Shown: positions 26,127 through 34,555 of the stretch, piece after piece
Layout of the letters: each line of letters starts with the position of its first letter
How positions within the stretch are numbered: position 1 is the stretch's first letter
From: Afipia carboxidovorans OM5
Lineage (GTDB): Bacteria; Pseudomonadota; Alphaproteobacteria; Rhizobiales; Xanthobacteraceae
Length of the DNA: 64,000 bases
NCBI RefSeq assembly: GCF_000218565.1
Contig: NC_015684.1
Span: 1,178,001 to 1,242,000 of the forward strand
Reading direction: 5' to 3'
Notes under the pieces: model-generated
Told to the model about the DNA's origin: nothing
The model's input: the letters and a program-made list of their open reading frames with translations, nothing else
The model's database searches: none
Made by a program: the position numbers and the translations under genes

Positions 26127-26861
26127 ATGGATGACGTCGCTTCATTTGGTCTGACGGCATTCATCCTGTTCGGCGCTTATACGCTGTTCGGCATTACCGG
26201 TTTCGGCCAGAGTCTTGTTGCGATGCCGCTCCTTGCGATGATCGGATCGCTCAAGTTTTTCGTGCCGCTGATGACGCTGCTCGATACCGTGTTCGTGCTG
26301 TGGAACATGGCGAAGTTCCGCAAGCAGGCGAACTACGGCGAGCTTCGCGTGCTGTTGCCGCCGACCATTATCGGCATGCTCGGCGGCGCGACGATCCTGC
26401 TGACAGCTCCGGAACGGTTGCTGCTCCTCGCGCTCGGCGTCCTCATCTGCGGGTATGGCCTCTATCGTCTGCTCGGGCCCAAGGGCAGGGCGCAGATCAA
26501 TCGATGGCTTGCGATTCCGCTCGGCCTCGTCGCAGGCGCGATCTCGATGACGTTCGGAACCGGCGGCCCGATTTTCGTGGCTTATCTTTCCAGCCGGATC
26601 TGGGACAAGGGCGAACTGCGCGCCACCATCCTGAATGTGATCGTGGTGACGACGACGCTGCGGATCATCATTTTCGGTGCGAGCGGCCTCTATGCGAATG
26701 CGCACATCTGGTGGTGGTGGCTGTTCGCGCTGCCAGCCTGCTTCGCCGGCGTGAAGCTTGGCCATCACCTTCACGACAGGTTGAAGAGCGAGAGCCTGCT
26801 CTTCATGATCTACATCATCCTGATCGTGTCGGGTGCCGCGCTGATCGTTAAAAACATTTGA
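26127..26861 (+). CDS. TSUP family (TauE/SafE) membrane transporter
   Basis: A 244-residue integral membrane protein with about seven hydrophobic helices. GITGFGQSLVAMPLLAMIG (about 19-37) and AGAISMTFGTGGPIFVAYL (about 138-156) are the two internally repeated family motifs of PF01925. Members export sulfite, sulfoacetate or related organic anions; the substrate is not readable. A GAGG ribosome-binding site precedes the ATG. No neighbouring sulfur-metabolism gene helps. Confidence 0.87.
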   Translation: MDDVASFGLTAFILFGAYTLFGITGFGQSLVAMPLLAMIGSLKFFVPLMTLLDTVFVLWNMAKFRKQANYGELRVLLPPTIIGMLGGATILLTAPERLLLLALGVLICGYGLYRLLGPKGRAQINRWLAIPLGLVAGAISMTFGTGGPIFVAYLSSRIWDKGELRATILNVIVVTTTLRIIIFGASGLYANAHIWWWWLFALPACFAGVKLGHHLHDRLKSESLLFMIYIILIVSGAALIVKNI

Positions 26862-27092
26862 CGCGCACCAAAGCAGCTTTCGATGACGCTGAAACGGTGT
26901 GTTCCGCACCCCTATGCCTCAGGCGGGCTTTTGCGTTCCCGCAGGCAACGGCCACGATACGGCCATACTTTCTGAGCCGTTCTGACGGCGGTGCGAATCC
27001 TTGCGAATGGCCTGCAAACGGGCCATTGTGCAGGTCGGTCGGGCGGCCCTCGCGCCTTGCCCTTTCAACCCCTTCTCACGGAGACGGTGCGC

Positions 27093-28877
27093 GTGAATTT
27101 CCAAACTCGTTCTTCTCGCGCGGTGCGGATTGCCGCGGTTGCGGCGCTCGTCGGCCTCGCGCCGGTTGCAGGCTTCGCCGAGCCGACGCCCACGATCGAC
27201 AACGGCCTGTCGAGCTATCCGACGGCGCGGGACCTGCAGGGATTGAGCCCGGCGGGCAGCTATCTCGCCGCACGTCATGCGAGCGCGGATCGCGACGCCG
27301 GGGTGGCCGCCTCGTTCTATCGCGCGGCACTGCGCCTCAATCCGAAGAACAACGATCTTCTCGATCGCGCCTTCATCTCCTCGGTCGCCGATGGCGAGAT
27401 GGAAGAGGCGGTCAAGCTCGCCGGCAAAATTCTCGCGATCGACAAGACGAACCGCGTTGCGCGCCTTGTCGAAGGCGTTCACGCGCTGAAGCAGAAGAAA
27501 TACACGGCGGCGCAGCAGCACATCAACCAGTCGGTGCGGGGGCCGATCACCGATCTCGTGGCGACGCTTTTGTCGAGCTATGCGATGCAGGGGGCGGGCA
27601 ACACGTCTACCGCGCTTGCCAACATCGACAAGCTCACCGGCCCCGAATGGTACCCGATCTTCAAGAACCTGCATGCCGGCCTGATCGACGAGCTTGCCAA
27701 CCGGCAGAAGGATGCGGGCGTCCGCTTTGAGGCGGCCTACAAGCTCGATGACACCGCGCTGCGGATTGTCGATGCCTATGGCCGCTGGTTGTCGCGCAAC
27801 AAGGGCCCGACGGAAGCAACTGCATTGTTCGAGACCTTCAGCACCAAGGTGCCGCGCCATCCGATGGTGCTCGATGCGTTGAAGGATTTGAAGGCGGGCA
27901 AGAAGCTGCCGGCGCAGATCGATACGCCGCAGGCCGGTGCTGCCGAGGCGCTCTATGGCATCGGCTCGTCGCTGACGCGGCGCGGCGGCGAAGACCTCGC
28001 GCTCATCTACTTGCAGCTTGCGCTCTATCTGCAGCCCACGCACCCGCTGGCGCTGCTGTCGCTTGCCGATCTCTATGAGTCAGTGAAGAAGCCGCAATTC
28101 GCGATCAAGGTGTACGAGCGTATGCCGGCAAACTCGCCGCTGAAGCGCAATGCGCAGATTCAGCTTGCGACCGATCTCGATAGCGTCGAGCGCACCGACG
28201 AAGCGGTGAAGATTCTCGAGGATGTCGTGGCGAGCGATGCCAAGGACACCGAGGCGCTGACGGCGCTCGGCAACATCCAGCGCGCGCGCAAGAAGTTCGA
28301 CGATTGCAGCGAGACCTATACCAAGGCGATCGATTCATCCGATGCGTCAAAGCCGAGCTGGGTGCTGTTCTATTTCCGCGGCATCTGCGAGGAGCGCTCC
28401 AAGCGCTGGCCGAAAGCTGAGGCCGACCTGAAGAAGGCATTGGAGCTGCAACCCGAGCAGGCGCACGTTCTGAACTATCTCGGCTATTCGTGGGTCGATA
28501 AGGGCATGAATCTGCCCGAGGGCATGGCGATGATCCGCCGCGCGGTCGAGCAGCGCCCTGACGATGGCTACATCGTCGATTCGCTCGGCTGGGCTTATTA
28601 TCGCATCGGCGACTACGACAACGCGGTGAAGACGCTCGAGCGCGCCATCGATCTCAAACCGGAAGACCCGACCATCAACGACCATCTCGGCGATGCTTAT
28701 TGGCGTGTCGGCCGGACGCTCGAGGCGAAGTATCAGTGGACGCATGCGCGCGATCTGAAGCCCGAGGCGGAGGAATTGCCGAAGATCGAGGAGAAGATCG
28801 CGAACGGCCTGCCGGACCTGCCGCCCGGCGAGGCTGCGGCATCCGTGGACAAGAAGAAGGACGACAAGGGCGGCTAG
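27093..28877 (+). CDS. Exported tetratricopeptide-repeat protein
   Basis: A 594-residue protein with a signal peptide (basic RSSRAVR, a hydrophobic core, AGFAEP cleavage near residue 25). The GTG at 27093 follows a GGAG site and is chosen over a GTG at 26991 that lacks a signal sequence. At least eight TPR-like helical pairs are spread over residues 60-560; the best are AHVLNYLGYSWVDKGMNLPEG, YIVDSLGWAYYRIGDYDNAV and INDHLGDAYWRVGRTLEA near the C-terminus. The tail is Lys/Asp-rich. It is probably a periplasmic scaffold or assembly factor; such genes often precede ispE in Rhizobiales. Confidence 0.85.
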   Translation: MNFQTRSSRAVRIAAVAALVGLAPVAGFAEPTPTIDNGLSSYPTARDLQGLSPAGSYLAARHASADRDAGVAASFYRAALRLNPKNNDLLDRAFISSVADGEMEEAVKLAGKILAIDKTNRVARLVEGVHALKQKKYTAAQQHINQSVRGPITDLVATLLSSYAMQGAGNTSTALANIDKLTGPEWYPIFKNLHAGLIDELANRQKDAGVRFEAAYKLDDTALRIVDAYGRWLSRNKGPTEATALFETFSTKVPRHPMVLDALKDLKAGKKLPAQIDTPQAGAAEALYGIGSSLTRRGGEDLALIYLQLALYLQPTHPLALLSLADLYESVKKPQFAIKVYERMPANSPLKRNAQIQLATDLDSVERTDEAVKILEDVVASDAKDTEALTALGNIQRARKKFDDCSETYTKAIDSSDASKPSWVLFYFRGICEERSKRWPKAEADLKKALELQPEQAHVLNYLGYSWVDKGMNLPEGMAMIRRAVEQRPDDGYIVDSLGWAYYRIGDYDNAVKTLERAIDLKPEDPTINDHLGDAYWRVGRTLEAKYQWTHARDLKPEAEELPKIEEKIANGLPDLPPGEAAASVDKKKDDKGG

Positions 28878-28931
28878 CCCCTTGGGTACGAGTCCTGGAG
28901 TCCGCCGTCCTTCGGCGCGCAGTTCTCAGAT

Positions 28932-28960
28932 GCAATGGCCGGGCTTGTCCCGGCCATTGC
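28932..28960. repeat. Short copy of the ATGGCCGGG palindromic repeat
   Basis: GCAATGGCCGGG (28932-28943) pairs perfectly with CCCGGCCATTGC (28949-28960) around the loop CTTGT. The core matches the first hairpin of the longer repeats at 55664 and 58463. It could also act as a terminator for the TPR gene. Confidence 0.75.
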
Positions 28961-29013
28961 CGTCTTGGTATGGCTGAAGCTGCCGCCGACAGGCGCGGGC
29001 ACGATGAAAAGGG

Positions 29014-29904
29014 ATGTCGATGGGTGAGCTGACCGATATCGCGCGGGCCAAGGTCAATTTGACGCTGCGTGTGTTGGGCCGCCGCCCGGACGGCTATCAC
29101 GATCTCTACAGCATCGTTGCGTTCGCCGATTGCGCAGATCGCCTGACGCTCGATCCGCATCGCGATCTCGGCCTCACTGTCACCGGCCCCGGCGCCGCTG
29201 TCTGTGGCGAGGGCGACGATAACCTCGTCATCCGTGCTGCGCGTCATCTCGCCGAACGCGTGCCGGGCTTGCGGCTCGGCCACTTCACGCTCGACAAGCA
29301 TCTGCCGGTGGCGGCGGGCATCGGTGGCGGCTCGGCCGACGCCGCGGCGGCGCTGCGGCTGCTGGCAAAGATCAACGGCCTCGCAACCGATGATCCGCGG
29401 CTGGTCGAGACGGCACGTGCGACCGGTGCCGACGTGCCGGTGTGCGTGCCCTCGCATGCCTGCGTGATGAGCGGGGTCGGCGAAAATCTGACGATACTCG
29501 ATCTGCCGCCGCTCGCGTGCGTTCTGGTCAATCCGCGGGTTGCGGTGGCGACCAAGGACGTCTTCGCGGGGCTTGGGCTTCGTGCCGGCGAGTTGCGGGT
29601 CGGCGTCGGCGAGATGATCGAGGCGGTGACGCTGCCCAAGGATGGAGCCTCGGCTAGTGATTGGATCACGCAGCTTGCGATGGGCGTCAACCATCTGGAA
29701 GCGCCGGCGCTACGCGTCGAGCCGGTGATCGGCGAGGTTCTGGCTGCGCTGCGCGCACACGAGGGTGTGCGGTTTGCGCGGATGTCGGGCTCGGGGGCGA
29801 CTTGTTTTGCAGTCTATGATGACGTTGCGACCGCGAAAGAGATCGCAGGTCATGTCGCGCAGGCCCATCCGCAATGGTGGGTCCACGCCGGGGTGTTGAG
29901 CTAG
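29014..29904 (+). CDS. ispE: 4-diphosphocytidyl-2-C-methyl-D-erythritol kinase IspE
   Basis: The 296-residue GHMP kinase performs the fourth step of the MEP isoprenoid pathway, phosphorylating CDP-methylerythritol. K13 in ARAKVNLTL and the ATP loop PVAAGIGGGSADA (98-110) are catalytic and binding elements, GADVPVC (about 137-143) holds the conserved Asp, and MSGSGATCFA near 252 is the third GHMP motif. An ATG at 29020 is also possible (AAAAGGG lies upstream of both). The next gene is convergent: the polyprenyl synthase that consumes the pathway's products. Confidence 0.96.
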   Translation: MSMGELTDIARAKVNLTLRVLGRRPDGYHDLYSIVAFADCADRLTLDPHRDLGLTVTGPGAAVCGEGDDNLVIRAARHLAERVPGLRLGHFTLDKHLPVAAGIGGGSADAAAALRLLAKINGLATDDPRLVETARATGADVPVCVPSHACVMSGVGENLTILDLPPLACVLVNPRVAVATKDVFAGLGLRAGELRVGVGEMIEAVTLPKDGASASDWITQLAMGVNHLEAPALRVEPVIGEVLAALRAHEGVRFARMSGSGATCFAVYDDVATAKEIAGHVAQAHPQWWVHAGVLS

Positions 29905-29905
29905 T

Positions 29906-30916
29906 TTAGTTCGAGCGGGCGAGGCAGAACGCCACGACCTGTTCGAGCGCGCTCTTCATCGGCGAGGATGGAAACAGCGCCAGCGCGTCGACGGCCTTCG
30001 CGCCGTAATGCTCCGCGCGCTGCATGGTATCTTCAAGTGCACGATGCTTGGCCATCAAGCCGATAGCATGGTCGAGATCGGCGTCCGCAACCTCGCCGCG
30101 CTCAAGCGTCCTGATCCAGAAGTCGCGCTCGACATCGTTGCCGCGGCGGAAGGCGAGAACGACCGGCAGCGTGATCTTGCCTTCGCGGAAATCGTCGCCG
30201 ACGTTCTTGCCGAGCTTTGCGGCGGTGCCGCCATAGTCGAGCACGTCATCGACAAGCTGGAAGGCGATGCCGAGATTCATGCCGACCGCGCGGCAGGCGG
30301 TCTGCTCAGCCTTCGGCCGCTCAGCAATCACCGGGCCCACCTCGCAGGCGGCGGCAAACAGTTCTGCTGTCTTGCCGCGGATCACCGCAAGATATTCGTC
30401 CTCGGTGGTTGCGGTGTTCTTCGCGGCGGCAAGCTGCATTACCTCGCCTTCGGCAATAGTAGCAGCGGCCGACGACAGGATATCGAGCGCGCGCAGCGAT
30501 CCGACCTCGACCATCATCCGGAAGGCCTGGCCGAGCAGGAAATCACCGACGAGTACGCTCGCCTCGTTGCCCCACAGCATCCGCGCTGACAGCTTGCCGC
30601 GGCGCAGTTCGCTCTCGTCGACGACGTCGTCGTGCAGCAGCGTTGCAGTGTGCATGAATTCAACTGCGGCGGCGAGCTTGATGTGGCCGTCGCCGACATA
30701 GCCCGCGAGCTGCGCCATCGCGAGCGTCAGCATCGGCCGCAGCCGTTTGCCGCCCGAGGAGATCAGGTGGTTCGCGACCTCCGGGATCATGGTGACTTCA
30801 GACCCGGTCCGCGCCAGAATGGTCGTATTGACCCCTGCCATATCGTCCGCCACAAGCGAAACAAGCCGGTCGATCGAGGGGGTGGAATGACTCTCAAAAG
30901 GTACGATAACGGCCAC
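29906..30916 (-). CDS. Polyprenyl (octaprenyl/decaprenyl) diphosphate synthase
   Basis: A 336-residue trans-prenyltransferase that builds the ubiquinone side chain. The first Asp-rich motif LLHDDVVDESELRRG has D96, D97 and D100; the second, QLVDDVLDY, has D223, D224 and D227. GKRLRP (56-61) binds pyrophosphate. No bulky aromatic residue blocks the pocket directly ahead of the first motif, which fits a long-chain product. The exact chain length cannot be read. Its stop codon faces that of ispE with one base between. Confidence 0.93.
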   Translation of the reverse strand: MAVIVPFESHSTPSIDRLVSLVADDMAGVNTTILARTGSEVTMIPEVANHLISSGGKRLRPMLTLAMAQLAGYVGDGHIKLAAAVEFMHTATLLHDDVVDESELRRGKLSARMLWGNEASVLVGDFLLGQAFRMMVEVGSLRALDILSSAAATIAEGEVMQLAAAKNTATTEDEYLAVIRGKTAELFAAACEVGPVIAERPKAEQTACRAVGMNLGIAFQLVDDVLDYGGTAAKLGKNVGDDFREGKITLPVVLAFRRGNDVERDFWIRTLERGEVADADLDHAIGLMAKHRALEDTMQRAEHYGAKAVDALALFPSSPMKSALEQVVAFCLARSN

Positions 30917-31009
30917 GCAGGGTCTCCGGGGTCTGGCTGGGCGGACAATAGAAACTGAGGCGTCTCACGGCAAGGGCTCCTCGGTCATGGGCGACGGGAG
31001 GAAGCAGGA

Positions 31010-31237
31010 TTGCGCGAGATTTTGCGGACAAACGATATGGTTCTGGTGTCGGCTGTGGGTGCGCTGCTCGATGGGGCGAACATCAAGCACGTGCTGCTCG
31101 ACGGCAATATGAGCGTCCTCGAAGGTTCGGCCGGTGCCATTCCCCGCCGGATGCTCGTGAGCGACGACGACGATGCCGCCGCTCGCCAATTGCTGACCGA
31201 GGCCGGGCTGGGGCACGAATTGCGCGATGCCCGCTGA
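31010..31237 (+). CDS. DUF2007 domain protein
   Basis: A 75-residue protein with the DUF2007 pattern (MREILRTNDMVLVSAVGALLDGANI, then RRMLVSDDDDAAARQLL). These small alpha/beta proteins resemble PII-like or ACT-type signalling domains, but no function is proven. It starts with TTG at 31010, five bases after GGGAGGAAG. The gene overlaps the methyltransferase gene by 11 bases, so the two form an operon. Confidence 0.87.
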   Translation: MREILRTNDMVLVSAVGALLDGANIKHVLLDGNMSVLEGSAGAIPRRMLVSDDDDAAARQLLTEAGLGHELRDAR

Positions 31238-32027
31238 TCCGGCCGCTGCCGCCGATTTCACCGAGGATGCCTTTCTCGCGGGGCGGCTCTCGCTTCGCCA
31301 GCCGAGGCGCGGCCATCGCGCGGGCCATGATGCGATCCTGCTTGCGGCCGCCGTTCGGGCGCAGGCTGGCGCACGTGTTGTCGAATTCGGCGCGGGCGCG
31401 GGAGCGGCGGGGCTCGCGTTGGCATGGCGGGTGAATGGCATCGATCTCACCCTGATCGATATCAATCCCGCGCTCGTTGATCTCGCGCAAGCCAATGCGA
31501 CTGCGAACAACATCGTGGCGCGAGCCGTGGTTCTCGATCTTGGCGCGCCGCCCGCACAATTTGCGGAAGCCGGGCTGCCGCCGGATTGCGCCGACCATGT
31601 GCTGATGAATCCACCCTTTCATGCAGCGGAACGGCATCGCGCCTCGCCCGATGCGGCGCGGCGGACGGCGCATCTCGATGAGGGCGAGGTGCTCGATGTC
31701 TGGGTTGGAGCCGCGCGCCGCGTTCTGAAATCCGGCGGCACGCTGACGCTGATCTGGCGCGCCGATGAGCTTGACCGGGTGCTCGCGGCGCTTCGCCGCG
31801 GTTTCGGCGGGATCGAGATTGTTCCGGTCTATCCAAAGCCCGAAGGCGCGGCGATCCGGATTCTGGTGCGGGCAGTCAAGGGAAGCCGGGCGCCGCTTCA
31901 CCTGTGCGCCGGCCTTGTGCTGAACGATGTTGCGGGAAATCCATCAGCAGAAGCGAAATCAATTCTCGAAGGTGCGGCGCTCGGTTCCGGGGCGGACCAA
32001 ACGCCGCGTGACGTGCCCGAAAAATAG
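31227..32027 (+). CDS. tRNA1(Val) adenine-N6 methyltransferase (TrmN6/YfiC-like)
   Basis: A 266-residue SAM-dependent methyltransferase. VVEFGAGAGAAGLALA (about 50-65) is motif I and VLMNPPFH (about 127-134) is the N6-adenine NPPF motif. The N-terminus RRGHRAGHDAILLAAAV is typical of TrmN6/YfiC, which modifies A37 of tRNA-Val. The C-terminal 30 residues are not conserved. It overlaps DUF2007 upstream, the usual pairing in Rhizobiales next to the polyprenyl synthase. Confidence 0.85.
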   Translation: MPADPAAAADFTEDAFLAGRLSLRQPRRGHRAGHDAILLAAAVRAQAGARVVEFGAGAGAAGLALAWRVNGIDLTLIDINPALVDLAQANATANNIVARAVVLDLGAPPAQFAEAGLPPDCADHVLMNPPFHAAERHRASPDAARRTAHLDEGEVLDVWVGAARRVLKSGGTLTLIWRADELDRVLAALRRGFGGIEIVPVYPKPEGAAIRILVRAVKGSRAPLHLCAGLVLNDVAGNPSAEAKSILEGAALGSGADQTPRDVPEK

Positions 32028-32036
32028 GCGGAACGC

Positions 32037-32135
32037 TTACTGCGGAAGCGAGGTCGGTCGCTTATCTTGGCTGGACGTGAATCGGATCGCCGTAAAAAGA
32101 GCCCCCAACATCAACATCATCAGGTAGATTTTCAT
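32037..32135 (-). CDS. Possible 32-residue membrane peptide
   Basis: ATG at 32135 opens a 33-codon frame encoding MKIYLMMLMLGALFTAIRF, then TSSQDKRPTSLPQ and TAA. It has one hydrophobic segment with Lys and Arg at the ends, as in small bacterial membrane proteins, and AAAAAGGTG lies upstream. The codon choice is unremarkable. It sits on the minus strand in the gap between the trmN6-like and S49 genes. No homologue comes to mind, so chance remains possible. Confidence 0.38.
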   Translation of the reverse strand: MKIYLMMLMLGALFTAIRFTSSQDKRPTSLPQ

Positions 32136-32279
32136 CGAGGCACCTTTTTCGGCTGGCATTGCCGGGGGCTTGACCGGCAAAGGCGGACATCCGCTCGCTT
32201 TGTCGAAGCAAGGGCTGTGCCGCAGGGCGCTCTAAGTGTCAGCTCATGGCTAATAAGCGGTTAATGTGGAAAGCGTTTC

Positions 32280-33173
32280 ATGACCTTTGAGAGAGGCGAT
32301 CAAAAAGTGCTGATGAGTGACTGGACCCGCTACCTGCCGGAACGCTTTCGCGCACCGGTCGTTCCCGTGGTCCGCCTTAGCGGCACGATCGGGGCGGTGA
32401 CGCCGCTGCGTCCGGGGCTCACGCTCGCAGGCGTCAGCAAGACGCTCGACAAGGCCTTCGAGACCAAGCGCGCGCAGGCGGTCGCACTCGTCATCAATTC
32501 GCCGGGCGGCTCGCCGGTGCAGTCGCGCCAGATCTACACGCGTATCCGCCAGCTTGCCGCGGCGAAGGGAATTCCGGTGCTGGCTTTCGTCGAGGATGTC
32601 GCAGCCTCCGGCGGTTACATGATCGCGTGCGCGGCCGATGAGATTTTCTGCGATCCATCCTCGATCCTGGGATCGGTCGGCGTGATCGGCGGCACCTTCG
32701 GCTTTCAGGATTTCATCAAGCGGTTCGGCATCGAGCGCAGGATCTACACCTCGGGCGAGCATAAAAGCAGCCTCGATCCGTTCCTGCCGGAAAACCCGGA
32801 CGACGTGGCGCGGCTGAAAGCAATCCAGCGCGATATTCACGACGACTTCATCGCCCTTGTGAAACGGAGTCGCGGCGCGCGATTGAAAGGCGAGGAGGCC
32901 TATCTGTTCTCCGGCGAATACTGGGCCGGGAACCGTTCGATCGAACTCGGACTTGCCGATGCGATTGGTGATCTGCGCGGCGTGTTGCGTGCGCGGTTTG
33001 GCGAGACTGTCCGCATGCCGGTGATCGCACCGAAGAGCGGGCTGCTCGCCAATCTTTCAGGCCGGAAGCCGGGCGCCGGCGCGATGATCGCGGCGGGTCT
33101 TGGTGCGGGCCTCGGTGATGATCTGATTTCCGCAATCGAGGCGCGCGCCTTGTGGGCGCGCTACGGACTTTGA
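32280..33173 (+). CDS. S49 family serine peptidase (SppA/SohB-like)
   Basis: A 297-residue peptidase with the Ser-Lys dyad: S110 in DVAASGGYMIA and K162 in TSGEHKSSLDPF. VINSPGGSPVQS (71-82) is the substrate-binding strand. Members degrade signal peptides or membrane-protein fragments. There is no signal peptide or obvious transmembrane segment, so it probably works at the cytoplasmic face. The C-terminal 60 residues are Gly/Ala-rich. A small membrane protein gene follows 12 bases later and is likely co-transcribed. An ATG at 32313 is an alternative start. Confidence 0.92.
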   Translation: MTFERGDQKVLMSDWTRYLPERFRAPVVPVVRLSGTIGAVTPLRPGLTLAGVSKTLDKAFETKRAQAVALVINSPGGSPVQSRQIYTRIRQLAAAKGIPVLAFVEDVAASGGYMIACAADEIFCDPSSILGSVGVIGGTFGFQDFIKRFGIERRIYTSGEHKSSLDPFLPENPDDVARLKAIQRDIHDDFIALVKRSRGARLKGEEAYLFSGEYWAGNRSIELGLADAIGDLRGVLRARFGETVRMPVIAPKSGLLANLSGRKPGAGAMIAAGLGAGLGDDLISAIEARALWARYGL

Positions 33174-33185
33174 GGTGAGGAACGC

Positions 33186-33371
33186 ATGCCGCCGCTGGTT
33201 CTGATTGCACTGGGTGTGATGGGCGGAGCCGCACTGGTTCGGTTCGCCATGAAGGAAAGCCGCCGCATCAATCGCGAGCTCGATGAGGCGCGTGAGCAGG
33301 CGGTTTCCGAGCAGACCGACGCGGTGCGGCTGCGCCGCGACCCGCAGACCGGCACTTACCGTCCGCATTAG
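33186..33371 (+). CDS. Small membrane protein, function unknown
   Basis: A 61-residue protein with one N-terminal transmembrane helix (PPLVLIALGVMGGAALVRFA) followed by a charged Arg/Glu-rich tail ending DPQTGTYRPH. GAGG precedes the ATG by eight bases. It is 12 bases downstream of the S49 peptidase gene, so a shared transcript is likely. The tail pattern RRDPQTGxYRP recurs in small proteins of this bacterial group. Confidence 0.78.
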   Translation: MPPLVLIALGVMGGAALVRFAMKESRRINRELDEAREQAVSEQTDAVRLRRDPQTGTYRPH

Positions 33372-33539
33372 GCGAGCCGCATCGGTCCGTCCGGATTAAG
33401 CATGGCTCTGGAAGGACTTGCCGGATTCCGCGAAGAACGCCGTTTTCCGCGGCCTCTCCTTGATTCCTGACCCCCGCGCCGATACGGTCCGCCGCGCCAG
33501 CCCGGCTTTGCCGCCTTTGACCTGATTGCAGACATCTCC

Positions 33540-34475
33540 ATGGATACGCTTCCGCCGCATATGCGCCCCGAAAAGTCGTTTCAGGGCCTGATCCTGACAT
33601 TGCAGCGCTATTGGGCCGATTACGGCTGCATCATCCTGCAGCCCTACGACATGGAGGTCGGTGCAGGCACCTTCCATCCGGCGACGACGTTGCGCGCGCT
33701 CGGTCCGAAGCGCTGGAACGCGGCCTATGTGCAGCCTTCGCGCCGCCCCAAGGACGGCCGCTATGGCGAGAATCCGAACCGCCTGCAGCACTACTATCAG
33801 TTTCAGGTGATCCTGAAGCCATCGCCTGAAGACATTCAGGACCTCTATCTGAAATCGCTCGCGGCGATCGGCGTCGATGCCGCGCTCCACGACATCCGCT
33901 TTGTCGAGGACGATTGGGAGAGCCCGACGCTCGGTGCGTGGGGGCTCGGCTGGGAATGCTGGTGCGACGGCATGGAAGTGTCGCAGTTCACTTACTTCCA
34001 GCAGGTCGCGGGCGTCGAATGCGCGCCGGTCGCGGGCGAACTCACTTACGGTCTCGAGCGCTTGGCGATGTATGTGCAGGGCGTCGACAATGTCTACGAC
34101 CTCAATTTCAACGGCCGCGATGGCGCCGAGAAGGTGACCTATGGCGATGTGTTCCTGCAGGCCGAGCAGGAATATTCGCGGCACAACTTCGAGCACGCCG
34201 ACACCGCGATGCTGTTCGAGCAATTCAAAATGGCCGAAGGCGCGTGCAAAAAATATCTCGATGCCGGTTGGGCGAGCGACAAGAAGGACAAGCACCTGAT
34301 GGCGCTGCCGGCCTATGATCAGTGCATCAAGGCAAGCCATGTGTTCAATTTGTTGGACGCGCGCGGCGTGATCTCTGTCACCGAGCGCCAGAGCTACATT
34401 CTGCGCGTGCGCGAACTGGCTAAAGCCTGCGGTGAGGCATGGATTCATACCGAAGCGGGTGGGGTGAGGGGATAG
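33540..34475 (+). CDS. glyQ: Glycine--tRNA ligase alpha subunit
   Basis: The 311-residue catalytic subunit of bacterial heterotetrameric GlyRS. FQGLILTLQRYWADYGCIILQPYDMEVGAGTFHPAT, given in part, opens the family core near residue 14. QPSRRPKDGRYGENPNRLQHYYQFQV and ECWCDGMEVSQFTYFQQ contain the class II aminoacylation motifs. It charges tRNA-Gly with GlyS. Normally glyQ and glyS adjoin; here a DUF559 gene and two repeats separate them by 499 bases. Confidence 0.97.
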   Translation: MDTLPPHMRPEKSFQGLILTLQRYWADYGCIILQPYDMEVGAGTFHPATTLRALGPKRWNAAYVQPSRRPKDGRYGENPNRLQHYYQFQVILKPSPEDIQDLYLKSLAAIGVDAALHDIRFVEDDWESPTLGAWGLGWECWCDGMEVSQFTYFQQVAGVECAPVAGELTYGLERLAMYVQGVDNVYDLNFNGRDGAEKVTYGDVFLQAEQEYSRHNFEHADTAMLFEQFKMAEGACKKYLDAGWASDKKDKHLMALPAYDQCIKASHVFNLLDARGVISVTERQSYILRVRELAKACGEAWIHTEAGGVRG

Positions 34476-34499
34476 TTTTGTACGTGATGGTTTGAGTTT

Positions 34500-34552
34500 A
34501 CCCTCCCCTTGAGGGGGAGGGTCGGCGAGCGTAGCGAGCCGGGGTGGGGTGG
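34500..34552 (+). repeat. Structured palindromic repeat, class 1, copy B1 (left end of DUF559 unit)
   Basis: CCCTCCCC/GGGGAGGG form stem 1 with loop TTGAG. Stem 2 is CGGC/GCCG around the loop GAGCGTAGCGA, and the copy ends in GGGGTGGGGTGG. Compared with A1, stem 2 differs at several positions but still pairs. The G-rich end lies 3-14 bases before the DUF559 start codon and can act as its ribosome-binding site. Confidence 0.87.
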
Positions 34553-34555
34553 CGA

